This document shows, one piece after another, positions 14,467 through 16,032 of a DNA stretch of 16,032 nt (position 1 is its first letter; each line of letters starts with the position of its first letter). Location of the stretch: contig CAYONQ010000066.1 in assembly GCA_964405375.1 (NCBI GenBank), positions 1-16,032 on the forward strand, given 5' to 3'. This stretch comes from CAYONQ01 sp964405375 (GTDB lineage Bacteria; Planctomycetota; Phycisphaerae; Sedimentisphaerales; Anaerobacaceae). A program made the translations under genes and the position numbers. Below the pieces are notes generated by a model. That model saw nothing but the letters and a program-made list of their open reading frames with translations, ran no database searches and was not told the origin of the DNA.

Positions 14467-15234
14467 ATGTTGTCTTTTCTGCGTGAGCAAAGATTTGGGG
14501 CTGGCGGGGACGACCCCGGCAGAGGTTCTTCGGAGCAGGAACCACTTGCAGATGCCGATACGCACGCCGGTGATGGTACCGAGCAGACCCGGAGTCAGGA
14601 GTATATTACCGTAGGGGATAAGGATAAAAACGTTCGCAAGAGCACGATATTGCTGGCTGTTTTGTTTTTTGCGGGTCTTTTGTGTCTTTGGTTTATGATA
14701 AAAAAGAGCGCACCGACGACAGCGGCAGCGTCGGGTATCGGCATGGAAGAGTCGCAAATTGAGACGGCCATCAGCCGGCTTACCGGCGTTAGGTCGGAGA
14801 TGTTCAATCGAATGGATGAGATAGTTAATAAATTTTATCAGTTTAGCAGTGTGCAGCAAGTAGGGGTCGGTGAACTCGTGAAGAATCCGTTCAGGTACGA
14901 CATATTTCTGGGCAACGTGAGAGCAGGCGATAGTGGGAAAGGAGATTCCGCTACTGACACCAGAATGATACAAGAGCGGATGAGAGAACAGACTAAAGAC
15001 CTTGAGCTTTTGAGCATTATGGGGTCGGGTGAGGACGGCAGCGGTCGATGCTGTATGATTGACGATAGAATCCTCTATGAAGGGGATTTGATAAGAGGTT
15101 TTAGTATATGCCAGATTGGCGATAATTTCGTTAAGCTTAAATGGCAAAGAGACCAGTTAGAAGGTTTGGAAACGGGTCCCAAAAATGGTGAGGAGCATTT
15201 GGGGGCCCAAATAGTATTGAAGTTATCGGAATGA
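14467..15234 (+). CDS. PilP/GspC-like single-pass component of the pilus/secretion machine
   Basis: This 255-residue protein follows pilO and precedes the ATPase gene. The acidic, low-complexity cytoplasmic N-terminus (1-50) is followed by a TM helix (~58-76, STILLAVLFFAGLLCLWFMI). Then comes a helical linker and a C-terminal domain beginning at ~'VKNPFRYDIFL'. The tail 'LELLSIMGSGEDGSGRCCMIDDRILYEGDLIRGFSICQI' followed by 'VKLKW' has the shape of the PilP/GspC HR domain (short beta strands with the G-x-x-I pattern), but PilP is usually a lipoprotein, and this is not. So GspC-like or lineage-specific PilP are both possible. The start is the ATG at 14467 after TTGGAG. The TGA stop overlaps the next ATG (ATGA), which implies translational coupling. 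Confidence 0.65.
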   Translation: MLSFLREQRFGAGGDDPGRGSSEQEPLADADTHAGDGTEQTRSQEYITVGDKDKNVRKSTILLAVLFFAGLLCLWFMIKKSAPTTAAASGIGMEESQIETAISRLTGVRSEMFNRMDEIVNKFYQFSSVQQVGVGELVKNPFRYDIFLGNVRAGDSGKGDSATDTRMIQERMREQTKDLELLSIMGSGEDGSGRCCMIDDRILYEGDLIRGFSICQIGDNFVKLKWQRDQLEGLETGPKNGEEHLGAQIVLKLSE

Positions 15235-16032
15235 AACTGCCCTTTTTATTTGGAAAAAAGCAAGATTCGCCAAAGCAACAAGAGGATTTACAGGCCCCTG
15301 CTACCGGATTGACAGTCCCTTCGCAAATGGGGGCGACCCTTGATGGCCCAGGTGGTGAGAGTTGCTCTGAGGATGAGGGCGCGTTTTGCAAGGGGTCTGA
15401 GCTTGCAAAACGCGTGAGATGCGGCTGCGATGAGCCACAGAATGGTGAGGGGGCCACAAACGCAGAAAAAGATGCCCGGCGGACGAACTCGGACCAGCCG
15501 ATACAGGGGCTGAGCGAGCTTTATTCTCCGGAACAGGCCGGCGAATCACATGTGCGTGATGTCGCCGATGTCCTTTTAGATACGGGCAAACTTACGTCTG
15601 AACAGCACGGCTGGCTACGTCAGCAGCAGTCGATAAAGCCGGGTAGCGATGTCGCGGCGCTGCTGCTGGAGGCGGGGCTGGTCGGTGGTGATGATATATT
15701 GGAGGCCCGCGCTGCGCTTTATGGTCTGGAGTTTCGACATATAGAGCCGGAAACGGTAGAAAAACAGGCCTTTGAGAAGCTCGATATTGATTTTATAAAA
15801 GGCAATTCCATTATGCCGATTGCAATAAATGAAGGGACGCTGGTTGCTGCAACTTCCGAGCCGGCAAATTTCTTCGCAATAGAGGAGGTGAAAAGGCGGA
15901 CGAATATGAATCTGCAGGTGATAATGTGCAGCGCCGAAGAGATTAATGCGGTGTGCGAATCGTTCAGGGAGGAGCGAATCGATTACTGCGTTGATGATAT
16001 TATCAGCGATATGACAGACGTGGAGCTCGTAC
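15231..16032 (+). CDS. PilB/GspE-type assembly ATPase, N-terminal part (cut by window end)
   Basis: 267 residues are visible; the gene runs off the window. Residues ~105-250 form the MshEN / T2SSE N-terminal domain: 'VADVLLDTGKLTSEQHGWLRQQQ', then 'LLLEAGLVGGDDILEARAALYGLEF' and 'MPIAINEGTLVAATSEP'. This domain opens PilB, GspE and MshE ATPases and in some of them binds c-di-GMP. The Walker motifs lie outside the window. The first ~100 residues are a hydrophilic low-complexity linker containing four cysteines (C45, C53, C64, C66); part of it (residues 50-62) is encoded by a 13-bp inverted repeat. The start overlaps the preceding stop (ATGA). It would drive pilus extension or secretion with the four upstream proteins. 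Confidence 0.86.
   Translation, partial: MKLPFLFGKKQDSPKQQEDLQAPATGLTVPSQMGATLDGPGGESCSEDEGAFCKGSELAKRVRCGCDEPQNGEGATNAEKDARRTNSDQPIQGLSELYSPEQAGESHVRDVADVLLDTGKLTSEQHGWLRQQQSIKPGSDVAALLLEAGLVGGDDILEARAALYGLEFRHIEPETVEKQAFEKLDIDFIKGNSIMPIAINEGTLVAATSEPANFFAIEEVKRRTNMNLQVIMCSAEEINAVCESFREERIDYCVDDIISDMTDVELV
15380..15414 (+). repeat. 13-bp inverted repeat in the ATPase coding linker
   Basis: CGCGTTTTGCAAG (15380-15392), a 9-nt loop, then CTTGCAAAACGCG (15402-15414), a perfect palindrome read through in frame within the linker. It resembles palindromic elements that insert in protein-coding sequence. It has no similarity to the CCCCGCA family in this window. Confidence 0.8.

Noticed and set aside
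14290..15147. 285-residue open frame on the minus strand
   Set aside because: It lies antisense to pilO and the PilP/GspC-like gene, has no ribosome site or recognisable domain, and its composition is typical of a reverse-frame shadow.

Overview
The window looks like a chromosomal contig from a diderm (Gram-negative-type) bacterium. It carries an outer-membrane barrel protein, a pair of LptF/LptG-type lipopolysaccharide-export permeases and the inner-membrane part of a type IV pilus / type II secretion machine. No rRNA, tRNA, transposase or CRISPR array was found. The gene style and the small palindromic repeats between genes suggest an uncultured Planctomycetota-like lineage, but that is an inference with no marker gene behind it. 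The first ~60 bases are almost pure C/G and probably mark a contig edge.

Layout. (1) 468-4592, plus strand, visibly A/T-richer: a tight four-gene run of outer-membrane barrel protein, membrane-anchored ABC-type substrate-binding protein, HAMP histidine kinase and stand-alone receiver protein. No transporter genes accompany the binding protein, so it may be a periplasmic sensor for the kinase. (2) 4782-7512, plus strand, G/C-richer: lptF-like (unusually large, 534 residues) and lptG-like permeases. (3) 7551-8270: an A/T-rich DUF2971-like orphan gene. (4) 8481-10149, minus strand: thiC, whose full upstream control region can be read: a sigma70-type promoter (TTGACT-17-TATAAT), a TPP riboswitch starting at the predicted transcription start, and an intrinsic terminator before the ribosome binding site. 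(5) 10600-11616, plus strand: gpsA, with a promoter placed so that its mRNA would be nearly leaderless. (6) 12039-16032, plus strand: pilM, pilN, pilO, a pilP/gspC-like gene and the N-terminal part of a pilB/gspE-type assembly ATPase cut by the window end.

The most interesting features are small palindromic elements that have entered functional sequence. The TPP riboswitch carries a ~106-nt hairpin (16 perfect base pairs, one mismatch, then 10 more pairs) where the short L5 loop normally sits. The ends of this hairpin (CCCCGCACC / GGTGCGGGG) are the same as those of a free palindrome 450 bp away, and a third related palindrome lies between them. A separate 13-bp inverted repeat is embedded in frame in the linker of the assembly ATPase, where it contributes to a cysteine-containing segment. 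gpsA contains five tandem copies of a heptamer (AAGACNN) in its coding sequence.
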